DNA from: Pigoraptor vietnamica
Taxonomy: Eukaryota; Opisthokonta; Filasterea
NCBI GenBank assembly: GCA_943704525.1
Contig: CALSCQ010003028.1
Location: 1 to 58,790 of the forward strand
Reading direction: 5' to 3'
DNA: 58,790 nucleotides
Part shown: piece after piece, positions 46,606 to 58,790 of the stretch
How positions within the stretch are numbered: position 1 is the stretch's first letter
How the letters are laid out: every line of letters starts with the position of its first letter
Translations under genes and position numbers: made by a program
The notes under the pieces: generated by a model
The model's input: the letters and a program-made list of their open reading frames with translations, nothing else
The model's database searches: none
Told to the model about the DNA's origin: nothing

Positions 46606-47080
46606 CTTCTCGCATAGGACCCCACGCACGCAAGCGCAACTTCTAAATTTCAAAATAAGGCAAACAAGAAAGTTCCACAAACGCGCAGAGGCGTGCACGT
46701 GTGCGCACAACCGCCCCGTGGCCGTTCACAGTTCAAAGCCGTGCGTGCCGCCGGAATCTGTGTCGGAAACTGTCACGTGATTTCCTAAATCTCTGCGAGT
46801 CATCCCAGATTTGGGAAGAATTCGAGTCACGCGTGCACTTTGGCGCGTGTGTCCGCACCACGCAACACACACACACACCACTACGCATACACACACGTCA
46901 CGCTCCGACAGCCACAGACACAGCGACGCAATACCCCGCTGCGCACACCGCACTCGCGGCTCGGTTGGTCTCTGTCCGTTTGCTAGGCAGTCTGCTCCAC
47001 GATATAATCGAGGGGTATCTGCTGTGTTTTTATATTCGCCCTTGTGTCACGGTTGACGCTGTAGCGGAGAGATAACGAAA
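46606..47080. promoter_or_regulatory. Divergent promoter, POLR3H / synaptogyrin
   Basis: 475 bp between opposed start codons with a CA run near 46865-46895 and AT-rich sequence close to the synaptogyrin start (TATAATCGAGG near 47003, TTTTTATATTCG near 47027). Confidence 0.5.
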
Positions 47081-47726
47081 ATGGTCGACATCGGCGCCGT
47101 CGTTCGCCGCCCCTCGTTCATTCTCCGGCCTGTGGAGATTGTGAGTTTGCCTTTATTGCGCGATTTGTGAGAAGCGTATTGCATGTACACCATGTGTTGT
47201 GTTTGTATTGCGTGTTCGTGTTAACTTACCAAGGGCTATTGCGTCTGTAGTTGTTGACTTCCAGTGACATCCCACTCGCTGTTATTGCTGCGCAGCTGTT
47301 CGCCATCATTGTGTTTGGCTGCATCGCGGACAAGTGCAAGATCGCCGGCGTGTGCGTTTACAATGGCAAGTCGGCCAACTGCAACTACGGCATTGGCATC
47401 GGCGTGACGGCCTTCATCATTGCCCTCGTCTTTGTGCCCCTCGAGATCCTCTGGGACTCGTGCGAGGGCCGCAAGAAGGTGCTTGCCGGCATTGAGACTG
47501 TGCTGTCTGCCGTGTGGAGCCTGCTGTGGTTCGTCGCCTTCTGCCTCCTCGTCAACCAGTGGAACGCCGGGCACACGGGCGGCCTCCCCTCGAGCGTCAA
47601 GAACGCCGCCCAGGCCGCGATTGCCTTCAGCTTCTTCTCGATCCTCACCTGGGTGGGTTGCGGCTACTGTGCTGCTGCACGTCAGCACGTGCCCTATCTG
47701 CCGTGTGTCTGATTGTGTGTGTATGT

Positions 47727-47766
<40 letters not shown>

Positions 47767-48140
47767 TTGTGTGCGCGCGGGTATGCTTGTATAAACAACT
47801 TGTGCGAGTGTGAGTGTGAGGCGAGTGTGAGTGTGAGCGTGTGTGGTTTTGTGTGTGTGTTTTTGTGTCTGTGTGTTCTGTGAGTGCGTCTGTGTTGTGT
47901 TACGTCTCAGTTCCCCCCTGCACCTCCGACGCACCGCAGTGGCTCACAACACCAACCAACAATGCCTCTCCCGCGCAGATCCCCTCGACGTTCTTTGCCA
48001 TCAAGAAGTACAACAGCGACGGCGAGGCGTCCGGCTGGGGCAGCGTCCCCGAGGGCGGCGGCCAGTACGGCGGCTCGTACCAGGGACAGGCTGGCAACGA
48101 CGGCGCGTTTGCTCCTCCGCCCGCGGCCTCGTACCAGTAA
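47081..48140 (+). CDS. SYNGR: Synaptogyrin family MARVEL membrane protein
   Basis: Three exons (47081-47140, 47296-47652, 47979-48140) give 192 residues. Synaptogyrins are four-span vesicle membrane proteins. RRPSFILRPVEI then LFAIIVFGCIADK matches the first span of animal synaptogyrins without gaps, which is why I take the acceptor at 47296 over the one at 47251 (that would add 15 residues). CVYNGKSANCNYGIGIGV, GRKKVLAGIETVLSAVWSL, WFVAFCLLVNQW and AAQAAIAFSFFSILTW follow in family order. The C-terminal tail is Gly/Tyr/Gln-rich (EGGGQYGGSYQGQAG), like the cytoplasmic tails of the family. The likely job is in vesicle traffic; synaptic function is not implied. Intron 2 carries a TG microsatellite. 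Confidence 0.93.
47714..47764 (+). repeat. TG microsatellite in synaptogyrin intron 2
   Basis: TG/TATG run of about 50 bp within the intron 47653-47978, followed by further degenerate TGTG and GTGAG repeats to about 47875. Confidence 0.9.
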
Positions 48141-48780
48141 ACGTGCCGTTCCGTCGCACGCGATGGCGACCCGCGTCGCGTGCGCCAGTCCAGCGGCAAC
48201 CTTCGCGAATATGCGTGCACGTGCCTTGCGTCCGCGCCAGTTTGCCTGCGTTGCGGCCTCTCGTGTGTTGTACTTCTAACCCCCTCTCCTCCAACTGATT
48301 TGCGCGTCGTCGTTATTCTCACCGCGCGTCGCGGCCGTCGCCGGTGTCTGTCTGTCTATGAAGATATCCTTTCGTGTATATGGGTCTCAGACACGTGCGC
48401 TCAGACACGTGCGCTCAGACACGTGCGCTCAGATTTGAATAGACTGGGGTAACCCAAGGTAGCGCGTGAACATGGGGAAAGCGAGCCTTATTGCCATACA
48501 TTCGCTAGCGAGCACTTTAACAGAGAGCCATGGGAAGCGAGCCTTGTTCCCACAGACATTCGTCAGCATGCACTTTAAAAGAGAGACATGGGAATCTCAC
48601 TGACATATTCGCCAGGTAGAAAGAAAGACACAGCGACTTGTTCCACGGACATTCGCCAACGAGCACTTTATAGAAGAGAGACGCGGGTACTCGCAGACGC
48701 AGTAAGCAACGCAACAAACGCAGCCGACGACGCACGACACGGCAGACGCAAACGCATTGGGCCAACAGAACATGTTGTCA
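48141..48780. repeat. Convergent intergenic region with two tandem-repeat arrays
   Basis: A short array of the 14-mer GCGCTCAGACACGT occupies 48384-48432 (three copies and an edge). From 48470 to about 48690 lie about four degenerate copies of a 60-65 bp unit built of ACATTCG, CGAGCACTTTA, AGAGAG and ATGGGAA. No gene is seen between the synaptogyrin and LCL2-like stops. Confidence 0.75.
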
Positions 48781-49521
<741 letters not shown>

Positions 49522-49873
49522 TCTCTCTTCTTCTCGCGTCTCTCTCAATGTGCTGAAAATATCTCCAATATGCAAATGGACGGCATCAAATAAAGATTTC
49601 ACAGCTGTCACATCAGCCACGTAACATTCACCCCACGCGCAGTCGTAACAGGTTTCACAGACATGCCATTTTCAGTTTCAGCAGTCCCTCCCAGCACCAG
49701 GCCGAGAGAGTAGTTTAATAGGTGTCGCAAGCCATTCACACACACACACACAGCGCTCACAAGCGCAACACAATTGCACGCACGCGCACGCACGCGCAAA
49801 TAAGAAAGAGAGAGAGAGCACTCAACGGTCCGAACGGCCATACCCCATCGCAACAGTACCAAGTGGCTGGCAT
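49522..49873. promoter_or_regulatory. LCL2-like upstream region / surface-protein 3' end
   Basis: 352 bp between two minus-strand genes, with CA and CGCA runs at 49738-49800. No gene seen. Confidence 0.45.
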
Positions 49874-52800
49874 CTACACGTCCGACGCGGCCACGCTCAG
49901 ATCGTCGAGCGGGATGGACTGCATGCGCTCGAGTCCCCCGGGCGGTCCGTTAGCGCTGGCATCCTGCGCGGCCTTGAACTCGGCGATCTGCCCCAGCTGG
50001 TCCATATTGATCAGGTTCGTGAACGTGCGGCGCAGCTCGACCTCGTTCTGCTGGCGCGCGTGCACCTCCTCCTCCGTCGGCAGCCCGGCAAGCGTCGAGA
50101 GCCGCCGCGGCACAATCTTCTCGAGGAAGGAGGGGCGCCGCGCGCCCGACTCAGACGCGGCCACGGCGTCCGCAATGACGGCCTCTGCGGAAGGCGGGGG
50201 CGGGACGATCATCTCGGCGACGACCGAAGGGCGGCTGGTGCCTGCCATCTTCGCAAAGCTGCCGGGGATGGGCTTCTCCTCCTCCCTTCGGCGACGGCGC
50301 AGGAGGAAGCCCGCGATAAGGACGAGCAGGAGGGCGAGGAGCACGCCGCCCACAATCCCGCCGACAATAGCGCCGACGTTCGAACCCCCGCCGCTCGACA
50401 CGAAGAGGAGGCTGTTGGGATCCACGTAGCCGTACTCGGTGTACATGACAGTGACGAGCTGGTTGTAGCGCGCCGTGTTGCCGCACGAGTCGGTCGCGTT
50501 CCACTTGCGGAAAATGTGGAAGTTTGTCGGGCACCCCTTGGTCACCGTGAGGTTGCGCGTGTCGTCCGTTGTCTCGTTGAGAGCCACCGTCACGACACCG
50601 TCGCACGCGTCCACGGCAGAGAGCGCACTCGAGGGCCGCGGGTCGAAACACCGCACCACAACGGAGGCTTGTTGGGCGTCCACAAACCGCGGCGGCGTCG
50701 TGTCGTGCAGGCGCACCCTCTGTGACGCCGTTGCCACGTTGCCGCACGCGTCCGTCGCCGTCCACACACGCGTGAGGGTGCGGTTCCCCGCGCAGCCACC
50801 GAAAGTGACCGTCACGTTGAGGTCCAGTTGCGCGGCAGAGCATGCGTCGACCGCGGTGACGGGATTCGGAATGTCCACGCCGCACTCGCCAGAGAAGTCC
50901 GCGGGGACGTGCAAAAGCACCGGCGCCGCAGTGTCCGACACCGTGATGCGCTGCACCCCGACGGCGGCATTGCCACAGCGATCGACAGCGCGCCACGTCC
51001 GCACGAGAACGTACGACCCGTTGCACACGACGCTTTCCTTGGTCTCCGTGAGCGTGATCGTGATGTTTCCCGGCGAGTCGCAGTCGTCCGTCGCCGTCAC
51101 CGTGGCTGGCGCGGGAATCGCAGAGCAGCTTGCCGCGGCATCGGCGGGGACTCCGCTCAGCACCGGCGCCTTCGAATCCGCGTACTCGAGGTACTGGTCG
51201 AGACCCGCTTGGTTGCCGCACCTGTCCACCGCGCGGAACTGGCGCAGCACCGTGTACGTGTTGGGGCAGGCGCCGTTGAACCGCGAGACGGTCACATTCG
51301 GCGTGACAGGACCGTCATCCGACACGGTGACGTTTGGCAACGGGTCTCCGCACTTGAGGTGCACGATGGGTTCCCCGACGAACACGGGCGGAGTGGCGTC
51401 GCCGACGGAAACCCTCTGCGTGACGTAGTTGAAGTTGCCGCAGTCATCCGTCGCCGTCCAACGCCTCGTCAGGACGAACGAGTCGGGACACGAGCCGTTC
51501 TCCCTCGTTTCCGAGAGAACGACATTCGCTGCGCCAGAGCAGTCGTCGGTCGCAGACAGGACAGGAGCCGGGGGCACGCCACTGGTCGAGTGAATCGTGG
51601 CGTTCGGAGTGGCATTGAATGCCGGGGCGACCGTGTCCGCCACGTAGACGAAGCGAACGGCAAGCGCCACATTGCCGCAATCGTCCACCGCACGCCACGT
51701 GCGCCGCACACTGAAGCTCTGCTTGCATGTGAAGACGGGCTGGTCCTCCGTGAACTCGACGTTTCCCACAACTGTACCGCACTCGTCCACGGCCGTCACG
51801 ACGGGCGCGGCCGGCACCGACGAGCCGCACGTCAGAAAGATGTCGTCGGGCACCCCCTGAAGGACCGGGGGAACGGAATCAAACACCTGAACGACGCGCT
51901 CGGCCGATACCGCATTGCCGCAAGCGTCCGCGCTCGACCACGTGCGCCTCAGCGTGTAGTTGCCCGTGCACAGCACGTTTTCCTTGGCATCCGAGTACGT
52001 GACGGCGATGCTTCCATCGCAGAGATCGCGCGAGGACACCATGGAAGGCCCCGTCTTGAGGGACGGGTCGGAGCACGTGAGCGACGTCGCGCCCGGCAAG
52101 CCCGACAGCACCGGCGCCGTGTAGTCCGCCACGCGAACCGTTTGGGAAGCCGCGACCTTGTTGCCGCACGAGTCCGTCGCCGTCCACGTGCGCGTGATGT
52201 TCACGCGGTTGTCGCACGTCTTCTTGACGTCTTCGGACAGCGTAACGGCGGGGCTCGAGTCGCAGCGATCCGAGGCGCGCATTTGCGAGGCAGTTGCGGC
52301 GGGAACTTGCGCAGCGCACTCATACGTTGCGTCGGCCGGGACAACGGTGAAGAACTCTGGACGCTTCCTGTCCACGACGTTGATGTGCTGCACTATCCGG
52401 CCGACGTTGCCGCACGTGTCAATGGCCTGGAACGTCCGCACGAGCGTGTACGTGTTGGGACACACAAAGTTGCTCTTGACCTCGCTCGGGCGCGCGTAAA
52501 TTTTGCCGAGGCAGCCCTCGCCGACGGGATTATCGATGCAGTCGCGCGAGGAATCGCAGTAGTCAATCGCAATGGCGTCCTGGGCGGCGGGAAGGAGGTC
52601 GCAGTCCGCAAGCGCCACGTCCGAGAACACGGCGCCCCCGAGGAACAGCGGCGGCGCGTTGTCGCCCACGTTGATCGTCTGCGTCTTCGTGGCCGTGTTG
52701 CCGCACCAGTCCTTCGCGACGAACGTCCGCGTGAGCGTGAAGTTACTGCCGCAACCCCCGAGCATCTTTGTCTCCTGCGTGATCAGCGCGGGGTTCGGAT

Positions 52801-55800
52801 CGCAATCGTCCGTCACGTTGACGGGCTCGTCCTCGACGCTCTCGAGTTCCCACGCATCCTGGCACGTCATCGCCGAGTCAGTCGGCACGTCGTTGATCAC
52901 AGGCGCCTTCGTGTCCGTCACAATGTTCCTCGCTTCCGCCCGAACCACGTTGCCGCACCCGTCCGTCGCCTCCCACGTGTACACGCGCGTGAAGCTCCCT
53001 CCACACGCGCCGGGTTCGTCGTTCTGCGTCATCGTCACGTCCACCGATCCGAAGCAAGCGTCCGTGGCTGTGACGGCCGGGGGAACCGCGACAACGTCGC
53101 ACGCGTCAGAGCGGTCCTCCGGTATGCCGGAGAGCACGGGTCCCGCCGCGTCCTGAACGCCGATTGTCTGGGACGCCGTTGCCGTATTGCCGCACGCGTC
53201 CTTCGCCGTCCACGTGCGCACGAGCGTGTACTGGTGCGCGCAAGACCCGTTCATCCGCGCCGTGGACACGGTTACGACGGGGGCGATGTCGCAGTCGTCG
53301 ACGGCCGAAACGGCGACCGCGTTTTCCGCCGGAACGCGGTCACACGCGACGTTCTGGTTCGCCGGGACACCGACCAGCGTCGGCTTCGTCTCGTCGACGA
53401 TCGTCACGACCTGGGTGGCGGTGGCAGCGTTCTGGCACTGATCCGTGGCAGTCCATGTGCGCGTGAGGGTGAAGGCTTGGCCGCACGATCCGGCAGCCTT
53501 CGCCTCATTGAACGTGATCGTCGCCGTGCCGCAAACTGCAGTGGCGCTGAGCGACGGAACAGCGGGAATGGCCGAGCACGCCGCACGCACGGTGGCCGTC
53601 GGCGTCGAAGCAAACGAGGGCGCAGCGGCCGAAGCCACAGTGATCGTCTGCGTCTTCGAGGCGACGTTCCCGCACTGGTCAGTCGCTGTCCACGTGCGCA
53701 GGAGCGTGAAGCGCCACGGGCAGTTGCCGTCCACGCGCGTCTCCCTGAACGCAACTGTGGCCGTTCCGCACGAGTCGGTCGCAGTGACGGTCGGCGCCGC
53801 GGGCACCGCATTGCACGCCACAGTCGCGTCGGCGGGAACGCCCACGAGAACGGGCGCCTCGTTGTCAAAGGCAGTCACACGCTGCTGGAATGTCTGCGTG
53901 TTACCGCACGCGTCATTGGCCACCCACGTGTGCACGCGCGTGAAGTTGCCGGGGCACGCGCCGTTAATGGTCTGCAGGGTCGGACCCGACACGGTCACCA
54001 CCTGTCCAGACTGGTTGAGGCCGAGGACTGTGGGGACGACAATGGCAACGCTGCACTTGGTCGAGTAGTCGACGGGGTTCGGCAGGCCGGTCACGTTGGG
54101 AAGGCGCCCGTCGGACACGAGAATCGTCTGCGTAACTGTTGCGGCATTGTTGCAGCCGTCAATAGCGGTCCAGTTGCGCTTGAGCGTGAACGTGTTGCTG
54201 CACGTGCCGTTGACGCGCGTCTCCGTCCCGGGAACGTTGATGGCGCCAAAGCAGTTGTCCTGTGCCGTCTTGGCCGCAATCGCCGGCACCGTGTTCGCTT
54301 GCGCAAAGGGGAATTGAATCGTCTCGGATTGAGCGCCGCTGAACACGGGGGGAGTGGCGTCGCTCACGGTGACCAATTGGCTCAAAGAGGCAGTGTTTCC
54401 GCACGCGTCGGTCGCCGTCCACGTGCGATTCATAGTGTACGACTGCGCGCAGGCCCCGTTCGTACGCGTCTCCTTGTACGTCACTGTCGCGCTGCCGCAA
54501 TTGTCCGTCGCTGTCACAGTCGCGGCAGGCAGAGGGTTTTCGCACGAGATGGCAGTGTTCGCGGGGACGCCGCTGAGGACCGGCTTGGTCGTGTCCTTCA
54601 CGTTGACCGTCTGCACAAACGTCGCCACGTTGCCGCACTCGTCCGTCGCAGTGTACGTACGCACAATCTGATACGTCGACGTGCAGGAACCGGGATTCGT
54701 TGCCGTGGTCATCGTCACAGTCACCGGCGAGCCGCACTCGTCCGTTGCCGTGAGGGTCGGTGCGGCGGGTATGCTGCTGCACTCGGCGTCGATGATGGCC
54801 GGGGGCGGCGACGTAAACACAGGCGCCGCCGTGTCCGTCACGTTAATCGTCTGCGTGCTCGTCGCCGTCAGTCCGCACGCGTCCGTCGCCGTCCACGTGC
54901 GCTTCAGCGTAAACTCGTTGGTGCACTTGCCGTTCGTGCGCGACTGCGAAAACGTAACCGACGCCGCACCGCAGTTGTCCGTCGCGGTAACAGTCGGCGC
55001 ATTCGGCAGAGTCAAACACGTGGCCGAGGCGTTCACAGGCACGCCCACAAGCACCGGCACGACATTATCGGTCACCGTGATCGTCTGAGAGGCCGAGGAC
55101 GGGTTGTTGCACGCGTCCACCGCCGACCACGTCCGCTTCAGCGTATAGCGGTTGGGGCAGTTGCCAGCCGTCTTAGTCTCGTCAAAGGTGAGCTTCGGGG
55201 CGGTGTCGCAGTCGTCCTTGACAGCCACATTCACGGGCGCAGCGGGCACCGCCTCGCAAGAGACCGTCGCGTCCAGCGGCACGTTCGAGATGGCAGGCGC
55301 GACATTGTCCGTCACCTGCACAACCTGCGTCGCCGTCGGGGACGTGTTGCCGCAGACGTCCTTCGCCGACCACGTGCGCGTCAGCGTGTAGGCAGTCGCG
55401 CACGAATTGGTTCTCGTCTCCGAGAAGGAGACTGTCGGCGTGCCCGAGCACGAGTCCACGGCCGAGACTTGCGCAGTTGGCACGGGGTCCGTGCACTTGA
55501 CGGTGACGGGCGCAGGCACGTTCTGGAGGACAGGGGCCTCGCGGTCGCTCACCGAAATCTTCTGCTCGTACTGCGTGACGCCCCCGCATTGAGCGATGGC
55601 CCTCCACCGGCGGAAGATCGTGTACGTGTTGGCGCACGACCCCGCCTGCGTCACGTCCGTGGGGTTCACGTTGAAGAGCGTCCCCGCGCACGTCTCTTGC
55701 GCTTGCAGTATGCCGCCCGCAGGCACAGACTGGCACGAGACCGAAATGTCCGAGGGAACGCTCGTGAACTTGGGTGCGGTCGCGTCGAACGGGTAGATGT

Positions 55801-58142
55801 AGTAGCGGAACGTGTTTGCGTTGCCGCACTCGTCGCGCGCGGTGACCGTGCGAGTGATCGTGTAGTTGCGCGGGCAAGCACCCGGCGTCGTCGTCTCGTT
55901 CGTCGCCGACAGCGTCACGGTCCCGCCGCAGTTATCGGTGGCCGTGAGGGTGACGGGCGAAGGAATGGTCGAGCCGCATGCAACGGCCTGGTCCGCTACG
56001 TTCGACGTGAACGTAGGAGCGACGTTATCCGTGACGTTGATCACCTGCGTGTACGTCGCCGTGTTTCCGCACTTGTCCGTGGCAGTCCACGTCCGGGTCA
56101 GAAGGTACTGGAACGTGCACGCTCCCGCCGTCCTTGTCTCGCTCTGAGTCACGGTCGTCGAGTTGTTGCAATCGTCCCTTGTCGAGAGCGTCGGCATAGT
56201 GGACACGCCCGTGCAGGAGACCGTTGCGTTGGCGGGAGGATTGATGAAGGTCGGCGGGTTCTTGGACACTGAGACGAAGGGGAAACGGATATGGAAGATT
56301 TAAATTGATGCTTGTCAGCATAAAGGACATCCGCGCAGAGACAGGCATGCGTTCGTCAAGCAGAACAAGGACAGGACCGCGCCACATCCACGCGCACCCA
56401 CATGTCTTCACCGTCCCGTTGTTGGAGTTGACGCCGCTGTAAATCCCGGTCGAGTTGGCCGTGCACGACACGACGGCGCCCACAAAGTTGGCGCTCGCAA
56501 AGATCACGGGCATTGGCATGGTGCGCGTCGTCGTGCACTTGGGGAAAGTGATCGGGGTAAAAACCGCGCTCCCGTCTGCCGCGCGGCACGTGACCGTCGT
56601 GTCTTGGTCCGGCTGGTAGCTGAGTGTGATGTTGACAGTGCGGGGAATGTTTTTGTAGACGATGAAGGAGGCGTCCCTGCTCTCTGTCGAGAGCGTAACC
56701 GCTGTGCGCGCGCAGGGCGAAATGAAAAGGGATGAGCGAGCGACCGCGCAGATTGAAGTAAGGTAATAATGGGAGTGCACGCAGGCCGAAATGAAAAGGG
56801 ATGAGCGAGCGACCGCGCAGATTGAAGTAAGGTAAAGGGAGTGCACGATTGAGAGACAACTGACATAGAGAGTTAGGGTTAGGGTCAGTCACCCGCACAC
56901 ATCGAACTCCAGGCTTTGTTTGGCCACTCACTCGGAGAAAAGTAGAGGGTCGTCTCGGCGTAGAACGTGCTGCCAGTGGTGTGTCGCTCGGCGTTGAAAA
57001 TGCTCAGCGTGTACTCGTTCCCGGGGATGAGAATGAGCTGCGCTCACGCAAGAGTTGCACACGTTCAGGAAAACACGATACATGCACGCAAGCGCGCGCA
57101 CACACACGAACATGCACGCACACACGCACGCACACGCACGCACACGCACGCACACGCACGCACACGCAATCGCAGGCAGCACATTGTCACGTACATTCTG
57201 CACGACACCCGTGTTGCTCGTGATCTTGGTGTTTGGCGGGAGAGAAATCGTCGCAGACTCGGGAGAATGAAGGCCGCCAAGATCTGATGATTTACGCACA
57301 ATCACGCACGCACACGCACACGCACACACGCACACACGCACCACACACACGCACACACACGCACATACACACACGCGCGCAATGGAGTCAGTTCCCACAT
57401 TGAGTGTGAAGCAGGGATGCACAGATAAATGTTACGACAGCTCGCCGCACACCCACCGACGACGAGGTACCCCTCGATGAACGCCCAGAAGTCGTCGTCG
57501 CCAGAGAAAGTGAACGACTCGAAGCCCTTGTACTGAAACTTGAACTTGAGCTCCGTCGTGAAGGCATAGTTGTTGCCGTTCGTGTAATAATCGTTGAAGC
57601 CGAGGCCATTCAGAGGGAAATAGTTCGTCCCGTCCGTCTGCTGGGCGGCCGCCGTCCTGAACTTAGCGGAACCGGCAGACACGCGCGACCACTTCATCTT
57701 GCCATCCACGCGAATGTTCTTCAGGCCGCTCGCGAACGGCCCGTCGTTGAACCACGTGTAGAAGCTGTCGTTGCTGATGAACGCGCGCCTGTTCTCCGCG
57801 AGGCTCCAGATGGAAGGGTTGGGCGTGGGTTTGCTGCACACAGTTGACATTCCGTTAAAGTCCAGAACAAAAAGGACTTAAAGGAGAATGAATTTTCCCG
57901 AGAAACGGCACGCACCCGTTCGCGTCAAGCGTTTGCAGGACGACGTTCTTCGTGGACGTCGGATAGCTGCTCCGCTCAAAGTCGGGATGCCGCTGCGAGG
58001 GGCTGGACGGGTATCCGCTGTGGTGGTCGCGCCACACGACGTCAAAGTACACGTCGGTCGTCTCGCATTGCGCCGTCACACCGACAACGGCGAGCGCAAG
58101 CGCCGCGGCAACCCACAGAGCAGTCTCGGCATGGCGCGCCAT
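49874..58142 (-). CDS. Giant type I membrane protein: fibro-slime/PA14-like domain plus 24 HYR-like repeats
   Basis: Six exons (58142-57916, 57833-57457, 57283-57195, 57037-56932, 56701-56402, 56268-49874) give 2,497 residues; the last exon is 6.4 kb. A signal peptide (cleavage near GVTAQC) leads into a fibro-slime/PA14-like lectin fold: VYFDVVWRDHHSG, HPDFE, FTFSGDDDFWAFIEGYLVV, LGGLHSPESA, NEYTLSIFNAERH. After about 110 linker residues come 24 repeats of 75-90 residues (about 367-2310) of HYR type, each ending near TRTWTATDACGNTATATQT and opening APVLSGVPADATVSC, with four to six Cys per unit. One membrane span (coded near 50300-50377) is followed by a stop-transfer RRRRR and a 141-residue tail. 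It is probably a surface adhesin or receptor. The repeats closely resemble those of Bacteroidetes surface proteins. The frame is intact throughout. Confidence 0.9.
50300..50377 (-). other. Transmembrane segment of the HYR surface protein
   Basis: About 26 hydrophobic residues (Gly/Val/Leu-rich, starting VGAIVGG and ending IAGFLL) preceded by a Gly/Ser linker and followed by RRRRREEE. This orients the repeats outside and the tail, with its Ser and Pro motifs, inside the cell. Confidence 0.9.
56711..56888. repeat. 69-bp tandem duplication and TTAGGG pair in surface-protein intron 4
   Basis: Two near-identical copies about 69 bp apart share CGAAATGAAAAGGGATGAGC and GAGCGACCGCGCAGATTGAA. They lie beside the acceptor of the intron 56931-56702. 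At 56871-56885 the sequence GTTAGGGTTAGGGTC gives two telomere-type hexamers. Confidence 0.85.
57100..57170. repeat. CACACGCACG microsatellite in surface-protein intron 3
   Basis: A run of CACACGCACG units inside the intron 57194-57038. A second CA/CG run lies at 57301-57380 in intron 2 (57456-57284) of the same gene. Confidence 0.9.
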
Positions 58143-58790
58143 TTTTCGATGCAGGGATCAGCAACTGAGCGCCGAGTACACTTCAAGGTGCGGGGCTCGC
58201 AAATAGGCGCGACGCGCCAAGTTTCGAAGCGAAGCCAATTGGTGGGCGCGCGATCCAAAATTCCTGGCACCTCGATTTTGCGATACGCTTTTCTCTCACA
58301 ACATCACGACTTCACAGCAGCAGAGCGCGTGCTCCGTGTGCTTGCCGCATGCACGGAGAGGGAAAGAGTGTAAGCCAGGAAAGCGAACAGCCTCGCGTGT
58401 TCCTCGACGTGTGATTTCGCAGCCGTCGCGCGTGGAAGTGCCCGCCCTCTGCATCGGGATTTTGAGCCCCTTTGGTGTCAAATCGATCGCCCAAAGTGCT
58501 GTCCAGGTAACACGAAATGGCCCGGATTGGATATTTTACCCGCAATTTCCAAAATGGGCCTTTTCACGTGCCGCACCCTCTGTTTAGCTTGTAGCGAGAT
58601 CAAGGACGTTTTTTGATTGGATAAATGTTTAGCGAGAATTCGTTAAGTTCCATCATTGCCGAAATGGACGCAGGTGTACTGAACGGGGTATGCAACTCTC
58701 GATTCCTGATTTACCACGGTCCCGGGGACTTGTGGCCCCGGATGACGCGACATGATTGGCCGAAAAAGTGACCCTCTAAATTCATATTTT
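58143..58790. promoter_or_regulatory. Right flank, surface-protein upstream region
   Basis: 648 bp upstream of the signal-peptide exon. It should contain that gene's promoter. I see no gene, RNA or repeat in it; the last 300 bp are lower in GC. Confidence 0.45.

Noticed and set aside
47251-47295. Fifteen extra synaptogyrin codons before LFAIIVFG
   Set aside because: Both acceptors keep frame. The later one aligns with animal synaptogyrins without an insertion inside the first membrane span, so I preferred it.
48384-48690. CRISPR-like direct repeats
   Set aside because: The copies are contiguous and degenerate without unique spacers, and the genome is eukaryotic; these are ordinary tandem repeats.
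50828-56272. 1,814-codon plus-strand open frame opposite the HYR exon
   Set aside because: It is antisense to a clear repeat protein. Its Arg/Val/His-rich composition is the mirror of the HYR repeats in GC-rich DNA, with no domain of its own.

Overview
The window is nuclear DNA of a GC-rich, intron-bearing unicellular eukaryote. I placed 18 protein-coding loci (about one per 3 kb) by following splice frames and matching residues to protein families I know. IFT140 implies a cilium or flagellum. A full-length GRB2 (SH3-SH2-SH3), a synaptogyrin, a MEIS-like TALE homeodomain protein and a ZDHHC9/14/18-type acyltransferase point to a flagellate holozoan, perhaps choanoflagellate-like. That placement is inference; a related flagellate lineage is not excluded. 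I saw no bacterial operons, rRNA, tRNA or CRISPR array.

Layout: 0-11 kb holds a cyclophilin (-), THOC5 (+) and IFT140 (-). 11-21 kb holds an unrecognised gene (+), an SLC25A29-like mitochondrial carrier (-) and a 1,300-residue EH-EH/proline-rich/RA-like/coiled-coil scaffold (+). 21-31 kb holds a palmitoyltransferase (-), NFX1 (-) and a broken F-box/ankyrin-type gene (+). 31-38 kb holds a TPR/ARM-type protein (+), GRB2 (+) and the TALE gene (-). 38-47 kb holds USP36 (-), an ankyrin-like gene (-) and the Pol III subunit RPC8/POLR3H (-). 47-58 kb holds synaptogyrin (+), a small LCL2-like ER protein (-) and a 2,497-residue surface protein (-) with a fibro-slime/PA14-like N-terminus, 24 HYR-like repeats, one membrane span and a 141-residue tail.

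Gene ends are close, and several pairs are head-to-head over 260-960 bp (cyclophilin/THOC5, IFT140/unknown, carrier/EH scaffold, NFX1/F-box, POLR3H/synaptogyrin), which suggests shared promoter regions. The introns are unusual: by my hand count about 62 of 77 donors begin GTG rather than GTA, and one is GC-AG. Micro-exons of 13, 22 and 26 nt occur, and many introns hold 40-71 bp tandem duplications or long GT/GA microsatellites.

Functional themes are RNA handling (THOC5, NFX1, POLR3H, USP36), membrane traffic and signalling (GRB2, EH scaffold, ZDHHC, synaptogyrin), cilia (IFT140) and the cell surface (HYR protein). The most novel items are the HYR/fibro-slime surface protein, whose repeats resemble bacterial ones, the EH-EH-PRD-RA scaffold, the cyclophilin with a large insertion near its N-terminus, and the +3G splice-donor bias. 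Exon boundaries come from reading frame and homology, not transcripts.
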